Origin: Jackrogersella multiformis | Taxonomy: Eukaryota > Ascomycota > Sordariomycetes > Xylariales > Hypoxylaceae | Assembly: GCA_902806575.1 (NCBI GenBank) | Contig: CADCXD010000004.1 | Span: forward strand, 4,092,001-4,156,000 | Length of the DNA: 64,000 nucleotides | Direction of reading: 5' to 3' | Part shown: positions 36,137 through 47,400 of the stretch, in pieces | Position numbering within the stretch: the stretch's first letter is position 1 | Layout: each line of letters starts with the position of its first letter | The notes under the pieces: model-generated | What the model saw: only the letters and a program-made list of their open reading frames with translations | Told to the model about the DNA's origin: nothing | The model's database searches: none | Program-made: the position numbers and the translations under genes

Positions 36137-37648
36137 TCAACTACCCGTGAGTATGACCACACCGTTACCATTAAATCCAAGTAAGTTCTTGGAGCCCCTG
36201 ACATTTCCGATAACTCCATCTGTTCCTAGCTGCCGTAGCTCCTTGAAACTCTCGGCAGGCGTTTTCATTCGGTGAGGGATAATGCTCTTCAGATACAGGA
36301 CGAGGCCAGAGATGTGGGGTGTGGCCATGCTACAACAACACGAGTCAGTCATTGCTACTTTAGATAAGAAGCTAGGAGTTACGAGCATGCCTCGGGTGCC
36401 ATGCATCCTTAGTTAGATCAAGGGGGAAGTTGTAACTCCCGAGGCAAGCCGAAAAAAGGCACGGAGATCTCTCAATGTTCCATACCTTGTCCCCGAGAGG
36501 ATGCGTGTACCATTATCGCTGCTAACCCAAGCAGACTCGACATTTTCACCTGGGGCAAATATGTCGACTAGTTCGCCCCAGTTGCTGAATTGCGAACGTG
36601 AGTAGGCTCTGCCTATGGAACCAACCGTGATAGCGTTTGGTGCTGAAGCTGGCGAGAAATTTTGAGCATCTTCATCTTGATTACCAGCCGCCACGACTGT
36701 TAAGACGCCTTGTTTATATCCAGCCTCCACTGCTCGATTGATGGCTTCTCGGACCTCTCCACCGCCACTGATGTTGATGACGGACGCCTGCTGGCGCTTT
36801 TCTGCCGTGATGTCTGCAACTAACATGATTAGACCTGGGTGATCAGTATATCTAAGAACAGGACTGACTGCTAATAGCCCAATGGAACCCCTCGAGAAGA
36901 TCTGACACGTGTGACTGGCCGCCCACAAAAATCTTGACGGAGATGAGTTTTGCCTTTTTGGCAACGCCACTATAAGTGTCTAATTAGCAACGGTAGCTGT
37001 GGGAATTTGAAATGACTCGAATTATGAGGTTCCCATAATAGAGGCTACATACTATGTTTTACCGCCAATGGTGCCAGCAACATGTGTTCCATGACCGATA
37101 TCATCTACGAATATGCCCCCTACGGCATTGTAGCCCAACGAGGCACGACCTTCAAATTCTTCGTGTGTAGTTAATAGCCCAGTATCGAGGATATAGGCAT
37201 ATGTACCTTCGCCAGCCCTCGAGTCATAGACATAATCCGTGTGATTAATATCTCTGTGGGAGATGGAGCTTAGGCCCCAGGGTGCGTTCTCTTGTGTGAT
37301 GTGCTTCGTAAACGCGATTGTGCTGTCGGGCTCGACTAACTCCACAGCGTCATTGCTGTTGATCTGGGCAAGGGTGTCCCCATCCATAGCGCAAGAGTAG
37401 GCGTTCCAAGAGCCGATGCTCCATCGTTTCCCCATCTCGACCATCGGCGAGGCGCTGCGAGCGTGTAGACCAGTGGCCCACTGCACGTGTTGTTCTACGA
37501 CAGAAGCTTCTAGTCCATCCCTGAGGGTGACGATATATCGGCCAGCATTGTAGCTTGGGTTATCCTTCCTACGGAGGAAGGGAGAACGTGCAGAAACAAG
37601 GCTTGCTATTGTGGTGCTCAAAAAGGCTAGCTTTATAAGGCAAACCAT
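36137..37648 (-). CDS. Secreted subtilisin-like serine protease (S8, proteinase K type)
   Basis: This encodes an extracellular alkaline endopeptidase made as a prepro-enzyme. Exons on the minus strand are 37648-37053, 36969-36869, 36813-36486 and 36329-36137, giving 405 residues, the normal size. The reading frame extends upstream but the first ATG is at 37648. It gives a good signal peptide (MVCLIKLAFLSTTIASLVSA). An inhibitor_I9 propeptide follows (GRYIVTLRDGLEAS, about 36-115). The catalytic triad is visible: Asp155 in YILDTG, His186 in GHGTHVAGT and Ser342 in SGTSMATPH, whose codon is split by intron 3 (AG|C). The oxyanion region VVAAGNQD and the FSNWGELVDIFAPG block are present. Donors are GTATGT, GTCAGT and GTATGG. 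Likely roles are nutrient scavenging or host-tissue degradation. Confidence 0.94.
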
Positions 37649-38398
37649 GGTGGCGGTAGCTCGAGAGATGGATGGCGAGAAGTTCAAAATTGGCGTTGCA
37701 GATATCTGATATAATAGGAAAAAAAAAAAAAAAGCAGATTAATGGACAAAACGAAAGCGAACTAAGAAATATGTGGCGATGTCGAGAAGAGAAGCGAAGC
37801 GAAGAGAAGAGACGGATGGATGTTGATGAGCGATAATTTGTAATGTTGTTGTAGAGCAAGTGAAAAAGGAGGTCAAGAAAGAAATGATTAATAAGTGAGA
37901 GAAGTGAGAGAAGTGAGACAGAGGGAGGAAATACCTACCTACATATAGGTACCTAAGATTGGACTCTATTGAAAAGGGCCATCATACCTTCCGTTGATCT
38001 CGCCAATGTACCTACCTAGCCTAGGGTAATTGGATGGCACCGGGAAACAGCACCCTCCGAGTGAATCAAGGATACTGGATACCTGTACCTTACTTACATA
38101 CCTACATACCTAGGTAGGTAGGTACATATGTAAATACATACATAAACTTAGGTAGGAGGTAGGCACCGCTTCTATCATTTCTCCTACCTACCTAGCATCC
38201 ATTATCATGTAGGTATAAGATACGGCTTCAGGAGAAATACTAGGCCACTCAGATATCTCGTATCGTGGCGACGATACATCACTGCGCGCTAAAATAACGG
38301 GCAGTTGGACAACGATATGCAGCTCTATCGACGGTCGAGGCCCCCCTTCATTATTACCTAAAAGCCTTGCTCAGTATATGAGTGCAGGCAATTTTATT
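37649..38398. other. Intergenic region upstream of the subtilase
   Basis: This 750-bp space contains a 15-nt A-run at 37719-37733, GAAGCGAAGCGAAGAGAAGAG-like purine repeats (about 37785-37815) and TACCTAGGTA palindromes (38090-38135, 38150-38190). It should hold the subtilase promoter and the 3' end of the Ntr1-like gene. Confidence 0.6.
38095..38210. repeat. TACCTAGGTA / TACATACC repeat cluster
   Basis: Several CCTAGGTAGGTAGG palindromes with TACATA spacers belong to the window-wide intergenic family. Confidence 0.75.
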
Positions 38399-41272
38399 TT
38401 ATCTTCTTCCGCCTTGCTCGACCTCCTGATATAGGGGTTCGAGTAAGAGCCCCCAATCCTCTTTTATATCCCGCTTTAACTCTAGGTTTGTCTTCCGGGA
38501 CTCCACGACCAGAGCATCGCCACCTTTAAAGTACGCTAACACGCCTCCCTTGCCATCCATACGAGCTGTAATACGGAAGTAGTGCTTGCCCTCTTTGTTG
38601 GCCTTGTGAACCGGGATGAACTGGACATCGTTCTCCTGGCACCAATCCTCCACCTCGCCGCGGAATGTAGGCTCTGGCTTTTCCAAAGGACGGTGCTGTG
38701 GTAAGGGCGCCAGCCCAGGCTTCTTGTCCGTTTTCGGTTTGTCGGAGTGGGGTTTCGGTTGGTAGGCAGGTCGTCCGTCTGGCCTAGGGAGTCGACTCTT
38801 CGAGTCAATGCCGAGATCGAGAGCCATCTCGATCATGGCCATGCCCTTTTCGAACTCAGCCGCCACACTTGGCAAAGACGACATTTCTGTTGGCAATGCT
38901 TGATCCTTCCACCATTCGAACCATGCGCCAATTTCTTCGTAATTGGCGTCTGCGCTAGTGAGCCATTGGTAGAGAACGTCGTGCCACATGGGAAACACTT
39001 CTGAAACTATGACCTCTCCTACCATGGATGTGGAGATAACGTCTGTCCATTTTATAACCCCGTTAAGCATGTCTAGATACGGTTCTTGATCGGTTGGATC
39101 GACACGGAAGTTGATGCGAAGGTACCGGGAGAGACTTGGGAGGATATGGTGCATGACTAAAGGTTTCCATTGGTCCTGCTCCCTGGTCGGGCGGAAGACG
39201 TTTTTCCACAGCTTAAGACTTGGCACTACGCCTTTTGAGAAATCCCATGTGTCGATTAGATGTCTAAACTTTCGTCTTACTTCTCCAACAAGCCCCGTCC
39301 CCTTTGGCTCGAGATGATGAATCGGAAGATGTTGAAGCCAAGGGAACAGCCATATGTGCAAATTTTCGTGTCTTTTCCTTGGCTTCCAGCTGTTAATGCC
39401 GCCCTCGAGTCGCCTTATCACTTGTTCCAGGAGCTGCAAACGTATAAACTCTGGTAGAAGTTGTTCCCATCTTTCAAAAAATTCAAGAAGCGGTGCTGCG
39501 TCATGGACATCCCATGTCTGGGAAATAGCCGTGACGAGCTTGGGGAACAGGATTTGATAGATCATGCTCTCCCAAGGCGTTGTTGATCTTATGTGATGGC
39601 GATGCGTGCCGTCCATATCGATGTTTTGCCACTTTTCAATGACATTCGCATTAGAGATTTTAGTAAGGCCTAGTAATCCTCGGATATCTAAAAGATCGGA
39701 TGCGAAACTACCCAACTGGGGGTCGTCCAAAGGTTGCCACCCCTGAATGGCATCCCTCAGAAAAGGATGGATAGCGGACACCGCAAGGGCCGCAAGCTCT
39801 TCGTCGCCATGGGTTACTAGTGAAGATTCGGCCTTCTTGAGCCCGGATATGACAAGATCCCAATCCCTGTCTTGGGCAGCTTGGCTAACTCCATCCAGAA
39901 GGGACGAGAACACGCTGAGGCCCGAGAAGTTGATCTCGAGTTCGCCGAGCTCCTGTTGGCGCTGGGTTTCTTCCATAGCAAGCCACGCCTTTCGCTCCTT
40001 TAGACTCTTCCATTCTTCCACAAACGCCGCAAGGTCTCCTTGGGCCCGTCTCGCTAATTTGCGCGCTTCCGTCTGAGTGGCCACTTCAGCACTAGTTGTG
40101 GGAGTTAATAAACCCGAGCTAGATGTCAAGAGCTTTCGATCGCGACCAGTAAGATCTAAAATCGGAGCGAAGGCATCTGGTATGTGGAGACCGGGTGCAG
40201 CTTTTCGAATCTCCGTGACAGTCAGATACTTGGTCTTCGCGGGCCTTCTCGGAGTGCTTGCGCCGCTACCGGCTGCGCTGTCTCGACCTTTCTTCCTCTT
40301 CTCGCGCTTCGTCTTTCTTTCCTCATCCGAGTCGACGACCTCTTCTCCTCGCATGCGAGCTTGTCGTTTTTCTTCTTTACGTTCCTGCTGCGACTTCTCT
40401 TTCACAGCACCGAGACCCACGCCCTGGGGACGCAGATTTGCCTCGATGATGAGGTTTCTTCCCTGACCCTGAGCACCGAGACCCTGGCCCTCGACATAAC
40501 CCATCTTCTCCATCATGCGAGCGGCGAATGATTTGGCTTTTCCTCTCCCCCCAAAGGCGCTCGGCTTGGGTGTCTGAGGTGCTGAGGAAGGGCCATTGTT
40601 AAGATTTGCCTTGAGGACAGGTTCGTTCGCGGATGAAGGGACAAACCCCTTCCCTAGAGGTGTACTTCCATCATACGCTGTCCTGAATTTTGGCGGTTTG
40701 CTCGGCGTATCGCTAGTAGATGGCATCGTTTGGGATTGAGCAGATGGCGCCCAACCTATCCCATGCATAGAAGTGCCAAATCCTAAGCCAACCCCAGTCA
40801 TATCTTCATCTTCATACTCTTCGTCCTCCTCTTCCGACGCTATTCCTTGCGGGGTGGTGAGCTTAGCACCGAGACCAGGGCGATCGGTGGGTACATCGTA
40901 ATCTTTGACTTCATCTTCGTTCTCGTCATCATTAAGGTCGCCGTCGCCGTCATCGTCGTCGTCCAAGTTTTGATTCAAATCTTCTTGGCCAGCAGAAACA
41001 AATGCTACGTTTTTATGACGTAAATCCTTTTTAGATTTCCATCTCCTTCTATGGCCATCATCCTCGCTTTCGGACCCAAATATCCCCAATGCATTACTTT
41101 CTTTTGCGTTGCGACCGGTTCGTCTTCGTTTGCGAGGGTTGAAATCAACAAATTCGGTAGCTCGCGGGTCAGCAGTCGGCTGTAAATACTCGTCGTCATC
41201 ATCATCCTCGGACGACGATGATGTATAGGTAGCGGCGTCTGCCTTTGATATCTTGCCGGGATCGAACGACAT
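38399..41272 (-). CDS. Spliceosome-disassembly G-patch protein Ntr1/TFIP11 family
   Basis: Members of this family (yeast Ntr1/Spp382, human TFIP11) activate the DEAH helicase Prp43 to release the intron-lariat spliceosome in the nucleus. It is a single uninterrupted exon of 957 residues. The N-terminus is acidic and Ser-rich (about 1-160) with an FNPRKRRRTGRN basic cluster. The G-patch lies at about 247-292 (ARMMEKMGYVEGQGLGAQGQG, then GLGAVKEKS). A lysine-rich stretch follows near 300-345. The C-terminal half is the conserved GCFC/TIP domain, with motifs such as SMIYQILFPKLVTAISQTWD and WWKDQALP. The N-terminal, G-patch and GCFC order is specific to this family, so confidence is high. The absence of introns is ordinary for this gene. 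It is tandem with Psf3 on the same strand, 614 bp apart. Confidence 0.95.
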   Translation of the reverse strand: MSFDPGKISKADAATYTSSSSEDDDDDEYLQPTADPRATEFVDFNPRKRRRTGRNAKESNALGIFGSESEDDGHRRRWKSKKDLRHKNVAFVSAGQEDLNQNLDDDDDGDGDLNDDENEDEVKDYDVPTDRPGLGAKLTTPQGIASEEEDEEYEDEDMTGVGLGFGTSMHGIGWAPSAQSQTMPSTSDTPSKPPKFRTAYDGSTPLGKGFVPSSANEPVLKANLNNGPSSAPQTPKPSAFGGRGKAKSFAARMMEKMGYVEGQGLGAQGQGRNLIIEANLRPQGVGLGAVKEKSQQERKEEKRQARMRGEEVVDSDEERKTKREKRKKGRDSAAGSGASTPRRPAKTKYLTVTEIRKAAPGLHIPDAFAPILDLTGRDRKLLTSSSGLLTPTTSAEVATQTEARKLARRAQGDLAAFVEEWKSLKERKAWLAMEETQRQQELGELEINFSGLSVFSSLLDGVSQAAQDRDWDLVISGLKKAESSLVTHGDEELAALAVSAIHPFLRDAIQGWQPLDDPQLGSFASDLLDIRGLLGLTKISNANVIEKWQNIDMDGTHRHHIRSTTPWESMIYQILFPKLVTAISQTWDVHDAAPLLEFFERWEQLLPEFIRLQLLEQVIRRLEGGINSWKPRKRHENLHIWLFPWLQHLPIHHLEPKGTGLVGEVRRKFRHLIDTWDFSKGVVPSLKLWKNVFRPTREQDQWKPLVMHHILPSLSRYLRINFRVDPTDQEPYLDMLNGVIKWTDVISTSMVGEVIVSEVFPMWHDVLYQWLTSADANYEEIGAWFEWWKDQALPTEMSSLPSVAAEFEKGMAMIEMALDLGIDSKSRLPRPDGRPAYQPKPHSDKPKTDKKPGLAPLPQHRPLEKPEPTFRGEVEDWCQENDVQFIPVHKANKEGKHYFRITARMDGKGGVLAYFKGGDALVVESRKTNLELKRDIKEDWGLLLEPLYQEVEQGGRR

Positions 41273-41886
41273 GTTGTCCGCGCCTAGTGTATGCGGATCT
41301 GGTGAGGAGAGCTTTGGGTTGGAACCTGGAATTGTTGTTGATTTATTTGGGAGGTTCTAAGGTTTTAGGTGGTCCCTGAAGTTTTGGTCCCTTAAGGCAC
41401 AGGGCACCTAAGAGCCGAGTTCCATTTTTCCCCTGCTTATCGATAAAAAATGGTCTTGGAGTGGAGCTAGCAGTTAACCTCTTAGAGCTGGCCGTAGCGT
41501 AGTACAATGAAGATATATGCTTATATCGAGGTATATATATCTCTAGTTAAGTACCTAGGTACTTCGTAGAGCTACACTACATGTAGTGTACACATAGGTA
41601 CCTAGGTACATATGTAGGTAAGTATGTACCTAACCTTATGTAGGTAGGTAGGTATTCTCTCCAAGTATTTTCGCTGATATAAAAATATATCTACCTAGGT
41701 GGTACGTTGACTGGGTACCTGCAAGTCTCGGGCTCTTTTCTATTCCGACTAAATTCGAAAAATCGACATTCATTATCTACCTAGCTATGTCTGTCTACCT
41801 GTTTTATTTATACACTTCTTACATACCCGCCTATAAGTAAGGCAGTGCTTTGAGATATGTCCGTTAAAGGGACAGCTTTACTTGGG
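41273..41886. other. Intergenic region between Psf3 and Ntr1-like genes
   Basis: This 614-bp space carries dense TACCTAGGTA palindromes at about 41550-41700, including the inverted ACTACATGTAGT at 41575-41590. It must contain the Psf3 3' end and the promoter of the Ntr1-like gene. Confidence 0.6.
41545..41700. repeat. TACCTAGGTA palindrome cluster
   Basis: At least four perfect or near-perfect TACCTAGGTA palindromes occur here, with TAGG triplet runs. Confidence 0.75.
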
Positions 41887-42527
41887 TCACCGATGCTTTT
41901 TGACGCCTTCCATCCATTCCTTGCTTCCCTTGGTACCTTCGTGGGCTTTCCTGAACAGTTTCCTCTCCCATTCCTCCAAGCCTCTCAAGAATTCTTCACC
42001 GGCACCGACACCCATATCTTCAGTAGAGCCAGCTTTCCTGGCGTGAAGCGCGATATCAGTTGCCCTCGTGACGAACGTCTTTCGAAGTACGGCGCATATT
42101 TCTCTCTCTTCGAATACATCGAGCATGCGCGTTCCGAGGCCGTAGAAGTTGTGGGACTGGTCCCGGAGAGGCACGGCGCGAGGATCGGCTTTTAGGGCGG
42201 ACATGACTTCGTTGGACAGCGAAGGGGGAAGGTCGAGCGAGACGAAGGATTTGGAATTGTCGTCCGAACTGGTCGGCGTCCTACTGGTAAGGGCGAGGGG
42301 TTCAGCGAGCCATAGCGGCAGACCAACCGAGGTGCCGGCCTTGAGTGGCTGCGACGGGTTGTTATCGAGATAACCAAGTTCGGACACGTCGAGCTCGAAT
42401 TTACAGGGAACTTTCTAATAGAAATAATAGAAAGGTTAGCTGTACCTAGGGCAGATTTGAGGATAGATGTACGGGGTTGATTTACTTCAGCGTCGGTAAG
42501 TATCGCGTCTATATCGTAGTAGGACAT
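41887..42527 (-). CDS. psf3: DNA replication complex GINS subunit Psf3
   Basis: Psf3 is one of four GINS subunits in the Cdc45-MCM-GINS replicative helicase. Exon 1 is 42527-42486 (MSYYDIDAILTDAE, donor GTAAAT) and exon 2 is 42414-41887, starting AAAGTTCCC (KVPCKFELD) after acceptor TATTAG. Together they give 189 residues, the usual size. The N-terminus MSYYDID-ILTDAEKVPCKF with LGYLDNNPSQPLKAGTSVGLPLWLAE is diagnostic for Psf3. The C-terminal half has a helical GINS core (LGTRMLDVFEEREICAVLRKTF). The tiny first exon is needed because exon 2 alone lacks the conserved start. The gene is divergent from SOD2, sharing a 691-bp upstream region. Confidence 0.95.
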
Positions 42528-43218
42528 GTTAAATCGTGCGCGCCCTTGAAGATAGACATAGGTATAAGCATAGACATAGACATAGACACAGATGTAGAGA
42601 TGAGATGCTTCCGCATTGTTAAACTCAATGTGACTTAAAACGGAAGAAATCGTAGAAGAGATACCTATTTTGGTGGGGGAGGTGGAGGTGGAGGTGGAGG
42701 GGAAGAAGAGCAGGAAGAAGAAAGCGCGTTACATAGGTACCTACCTAGGTACCTGTATTCTACTTCGTACTTACCTAGGTACATCCATGTAATTATACCT
42801 ACCTACCTAAGGTACCCTGTATCTATCTAGGTGCCATCCAATAGATTCCCTCCCATCAGATCCGCTAGATCCCTAGGTACCTCCTAAGGTACCTACTACC
42901 TAGGGATGTACAGACCTGTAGTGTACATATGTAGGTACCCAGGTAGGTACGTATGTAATAGTTGACATCATTCGCGACCGCGATATCGTAAAAGGTAAAA
43001 TATAATACCTACCTAGACTGCTAGATAAAGAAATGCTGAGGTGGTTTCTAGTTAGTGCAGGAGTAACCGAGATATCCATTTAATACATACATACATATAT
43101 ACTTCGCAGCCTAGGTAGCTACCTAGGGTATTCTTAACTCTTCAACTCTTTTCTCCCTCTCATCGTAACTCATACCGTCTCGGTTTAAAATATCCCCGTA
43201 CTCCAATTTTCAATCAAG
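42528..43218. other. Shared promoter region of Psf3 and SOD2
   Basis: This divergent 691-bp intergenic region has a GGTGGAGGTGGAGG tract (about 42675-42700) and many TACCTAGGTA palindromes (42735-42960, 43105-43125). No coding sequence is seen. Confidence 0.6.
42735..42960. repeat. TACCTAGGTA palindrome cluster between Psf3 and SOD2
   Basis: Repeated TACCTAGGTACC, CCTAAGGTACC and GTAGGTACC elements lie midway between two divergent housekeeping genes. Confidence 0.75.
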
Positions 43219-44060
43219 ATGGCGACGACGTTGTTCCGAACCGTTCCCACCGCACGAACCGCTCTCCGCGCCGGCTCCTTCAAAACCGGCGCAGCAGCCC
43301 TGGCTAGCACTTCCTTTACCAGAGGCAAGGCTACCTTGCCCGACCTTTCGTGTAAGTGATAAGTGATATCCACGAGTCTCGATTTCCCCTACGTTCCCCT
43401 TAAGGAACAATATGCACTATGCACTATGCACCGAGATGTCATCGGTAGCTAGCTAGTATGAGCTCAATTGACCGGTGCCGCCTGTATATAGACGACTATG
43501 GCGCACTCGAACCCTACATCTCCGGCAAGATCATGGAGCTCCACCATAAGGGCCACCACCAGACATACGTCAGTGGCCTGAACAGCGCCGTAGAGTCTAT
43601 CGAAGAGGCCAAGGCTAAGGGCGACTACATCCAAGCTGCCGCCGTAGCTCCCCTGCTCAATTTCCACGGCGGCGGACACAAGAACCACACTCTTTTCTGG
43701 GAAAACCTTGCCCCGAACAACAAGGGAGGCGGCGGTGAGCCGGAGGGTGCCCTGAAGTCCGCCATCGACAAGAACTTCGGCTCCTTCGCCACTGTCCAAA
43801 CCCAGATCAACACCGCCCTAGCCGGCATCCAGGGAAGCGGCTGGGCTTGGCTGGTCAAGGACAAGTCCGCCGGCACTCTGCAGGTCATCACCAAGCCGAA
43901 CCAGGATCCCGTTACCGGCAACCTCATCCCGCTACTAGGCATCGACGCTTGGGAGCACGCTTACTATTTGCAATACCAGAACCGCAAGGCCGAATACTTC
44001 AAGGCCATCTGGAACGTTATCAACTGGGGTACCGTAACCAAGAGGTTGGAGCAAGCTTAA
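43219..44060 (+). CDS. sod2: Mitochondrial manganese superoxide dismutase
   Basis: Mn-SOD dismutes superoxide to hydrogen peroxide and oxygen in the mitochondrial matrix. Exon 1 is 43219-43351 (donor GTAAGT) and exon 2 is 43492-44060; the split T|AC codon restores YDYGALEP. The product is 233 residues. The N-terminal about 35 residues are Arg/Ala/Thr-rich with no acidic residue, a typical matrix presequence. Metal ligands are recognisable: His62 in MELHHKGHH, the second histidine of GGGHKNHTLFW, and Asp and His in DAWEHAYY. GSGWAW and the PNQDP glutamine indicate the Mn type. One residue next to the GGG motif is His where Asn is usual (FHGGGH). It is convergent with the PKS gene. Confidence 0.97.
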
Positions 44061-44401
44061 AGGCGTGTTAGTTTCTGTGTAGATAAATTTGGTGACGACG
44101 CAGTAAACAAGAGCCTGTTTTGCGCACAAACTACTCTGAATTAATAATTCACACATGTCAAGTCATTAGCCAGTCGTCTGTTACTGCATCACGGTCACCA
44201 AAGCATAGGTATCTAGAGAGCTCCTCTCTATACGAGGTAGTAATCTCCTCTTGGGTTGTATTACTAACTACCTCCTATAGTATTTTCTGTCACTTATCTT
44301 TCCCTCCTGCGTAAAACTGTACAGGTCAAACCGATGATCTTCCACCGATGCCTATTGGGGGCAATGCCGTAGGTACAGATGCGGATGGGAGGAAAGTGAC
44401 C
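44061..44401. other. Convergent intergenic region (SOD2 / PKS)
   Basis: This 341-bp space is between two 3' ends. It lacks repeats and shows nothing recognisable. Confidence 0.6.
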
Positions 44402-47400
44402 TCACTCCTTGTTCTCATTCTCGACTTCTTTGCGATCTGCTACGATCTGCTGGGCTAGGTCTGCGCACACTGTCATCCCGTACTTGTTAGCGCATTCTGT
44501 ATTCAATATAAGGTGAAGGGGTGTTGGTAAAAGGAGCTCAACTTACACTTCTGCATACTAATATTGCCGAGTAGCTTGATCACTGAAACGTCCTTGCCGA
44601 TTGTCTTGAAGAACCATCCTCGAACTTCTACCGCGGCAAGAGAATCTACGCCTAGCTCAGACATGGTCTGGGCTGCGTTGACAGACTCCTTAGGAAGACG
44701 GAGGAGCATCTGTATCCTCTCCGTGAACGCAACAAGGATTTCCTGCGCGATGGCGGCCGGTTCCGTCAACGTTGCGATGCTATCCTTGAGGCTTCTGCGG
44801 GCGTCCGCGGCTACAACACTCAGATCCTCGCTGTCCTGGCAACTGTAATGGCTAAATCGCGGATCCTGGTGCCAGTACAAAGGGTTCGGATCAGCCGGGT
44901 CGAATCTGCGAAGACCGGTGGTGATGTCGGTAAGTAATTCCGGCTGTCCCGGACGAGCAGGACGGCCTGTGACGACGGCTTCGACGAACATGTGGTGGAT
45001 ATCGCGTTCCGAGATGGGCGGATATCCCTCACGTTGTAGACCAACGTACAACTCCTCTTTCTCGCGCAAAATGAAGCCGAGGCCGTAAATAACGCCGATG
45101 TTCAACACCGACGCTGCTGCGCCTCGACGCCGTCGCATCCCCGCCAGCCCGTTCATGTACATGTTGGCTGTTGCGTAGTTGGTTTGGCCCTGATGGCCAC
45201 CGATGGCCGCGAAGGATGAAGTCATGATGAAGAACTCTAGATCGGTATCACCGAAGACGAGGTCGAGGTTTCGCGATCCGACCGTCTTGGGTCGCAACAC
45301 TCGCTCCCAGGTGTCTATGTCCATCTGCGCAAAGACACGATCATCAAGGACCATGGCTCCATTGACGATTCCGGCGACGGGAGACATGGACTGGGAGAGA
45401 TCCCCCTTCAACGCCTCCACGCTGGCGATGTCCGTCACGTCGCACTTGCGTATCTCGATGTTCGCATCGTAGGCATGTGCCAGCTCTCCTATCCACTTGG
45501 GATCCATCTTTGGATTGCGGCTAGCCAATACAATGTTTCGGGCACCGCGCTCGACGAGAAGATAGCATAGGCTCTGGCCGAAATCCTTTGTCAATCCGGC
45601 TAGCACGTACGTCCTATCCGGGCGGAAGAGCTGCTTCGTGACGAGGTGTCTCGTGATGCACGTTGTATCACGCTCGGCTCTCCAGTCGATTATTCGGAAG
45701 GGCGCCGTCGCCGTTTTGTTATCTGTTTGAAGATCTGGTAAAGAGATAGCATCAAAGTCAGCATGTCTTCGTAGGCCAGTGGCATCCGATTTCAAGGCCT
45801 TCAACACAGCCGCCTTCCAATCCATCTCCCCACGGTAGTCTCGCTGGGTATTTGCTATGTCGCAAATGCTGAACAGCGAAGCACGAGAATAGTACTTGCA
45901 GTTGGCTGGGAGCAAGTCCGAAATTTGCTCCGACAGCTTCGCGTGCTTGAGCGGCTGCAAGTCGATGATGGTCGCCCCTCCAGGTGGGAAAATCGTCTTG
46001 ATCTCCCTAGCTGATGCATGCGGGTGCAGGAATAAAGGGGTATCCACGCTGCCTTTCCCAATAGGCGTGGTGGAATACAAAATGACACTCCCCCCCATTT
46101 TGTAGTCGGAGACCAGTTCCACTACACAGTGGGCGAGCACAGAATCCGAGTCGACCAGGATAACTGGCTGTTCCATAACCTGACTTGCAATCATGTTGGC
46201 CACCGCGTATCTCATAGAAAGGGATATCAAGGGTAGCCCGATATCCACCCTCGGTCGAGCAGGACATACTTGTTCACTTGGCACCGAGACGTACGAGCAA
46301 TTGCTCGTAGATATTGCCATCACCCATTCTCCAGTGGAAATATTGTAGCCGAAACACATGTAGGCCAGACTTGAGCTGTCGAGTCTTAGCGCTTCCACGG
46401 AGCTATAGTCTACTCGAATGGAGACCTGATCGGAGTGACGGTCACAACTGCTAGACTGGCCACATCTAGTCTCGTAGCGAACCAAACCACCTGGAGTGGA
46501 ATGTGGAGCAACTTCGATAGATCCCCGGAGGGAGTTACTCGGGTTAGAGACCACTCGCCGCAAGGAATTGATACCATTATTCGACGATTCCAGGGGGATG
46601 ACACGGGGGATGAGTCTTCGTCCACCCTCGATATGTATCTCGTGCTCATCCATCCACAGAGAGTTCTTTTCGCCTTTTCCAGCTTCTGCTAGACAGATGA
46701 AACTATCGGCCACGATATCCCCTGAGCCCTCAATCTCTTCTAGGTCAAGCATCTGCAGCATGAGACTAGGAATCTCGGCAGAGACCGTGCGGGTGAACCC
46801 AAAGGTCGCCGCATTTTCCGGGTTCCCAGACCGCGCTTGGAAGGTGAGCCAAAGAATCTTCATGTTCGGTCGCAAGAGGTCGCGCAGCTGGTCCAGCATA
46901 CCCTGCGTCATGTTCGCCATTAACGGGCGATCAAGATCTGCCAGGATTATGGCAGCAGTGCAGGAATTTAGAACATCCGAATCGACATCATCGAACGCAG
47001 TTCGCACGGAGACCTTCTGACACAGGTGTGCAAGACGCTGTTGCAGTTTTTGGATCAGTCCGTGGCTAGGACTCTCAGTGCCGCCGATGATTAACAAGTG
47101 GTCTGCTACGGAGTCGCCTGACACCTGAGATGGCTGTTTAACTAGCATTACTTCAGGACTGCTCAACTGTCGGACCATGACGGTGTAGCCTGGATAGTAC
47201 GACTGGTTGCAGTTCTTGGCAACCTGGATGAAGCCATACATGTCAAGGACATCGGGCCACTGGGGCGGCGTTGGCGCTCTAGCTCTGTCGTACTTGTCCT
47301 TAGAACCTCGCAGGAATTGGTACTTAGACGAGCCCTGTGAAGTTTGGGATATCACCATGAAGCCTCCTGGTCTCATGATCTCGCCTATGTACTTCAGAGT

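Noticed and set aside
43185..43410. Minus-strand open frames over the SOD2 first exon
   Set aside because: They are antisense shadows of the Mn-SOD presequence exon.
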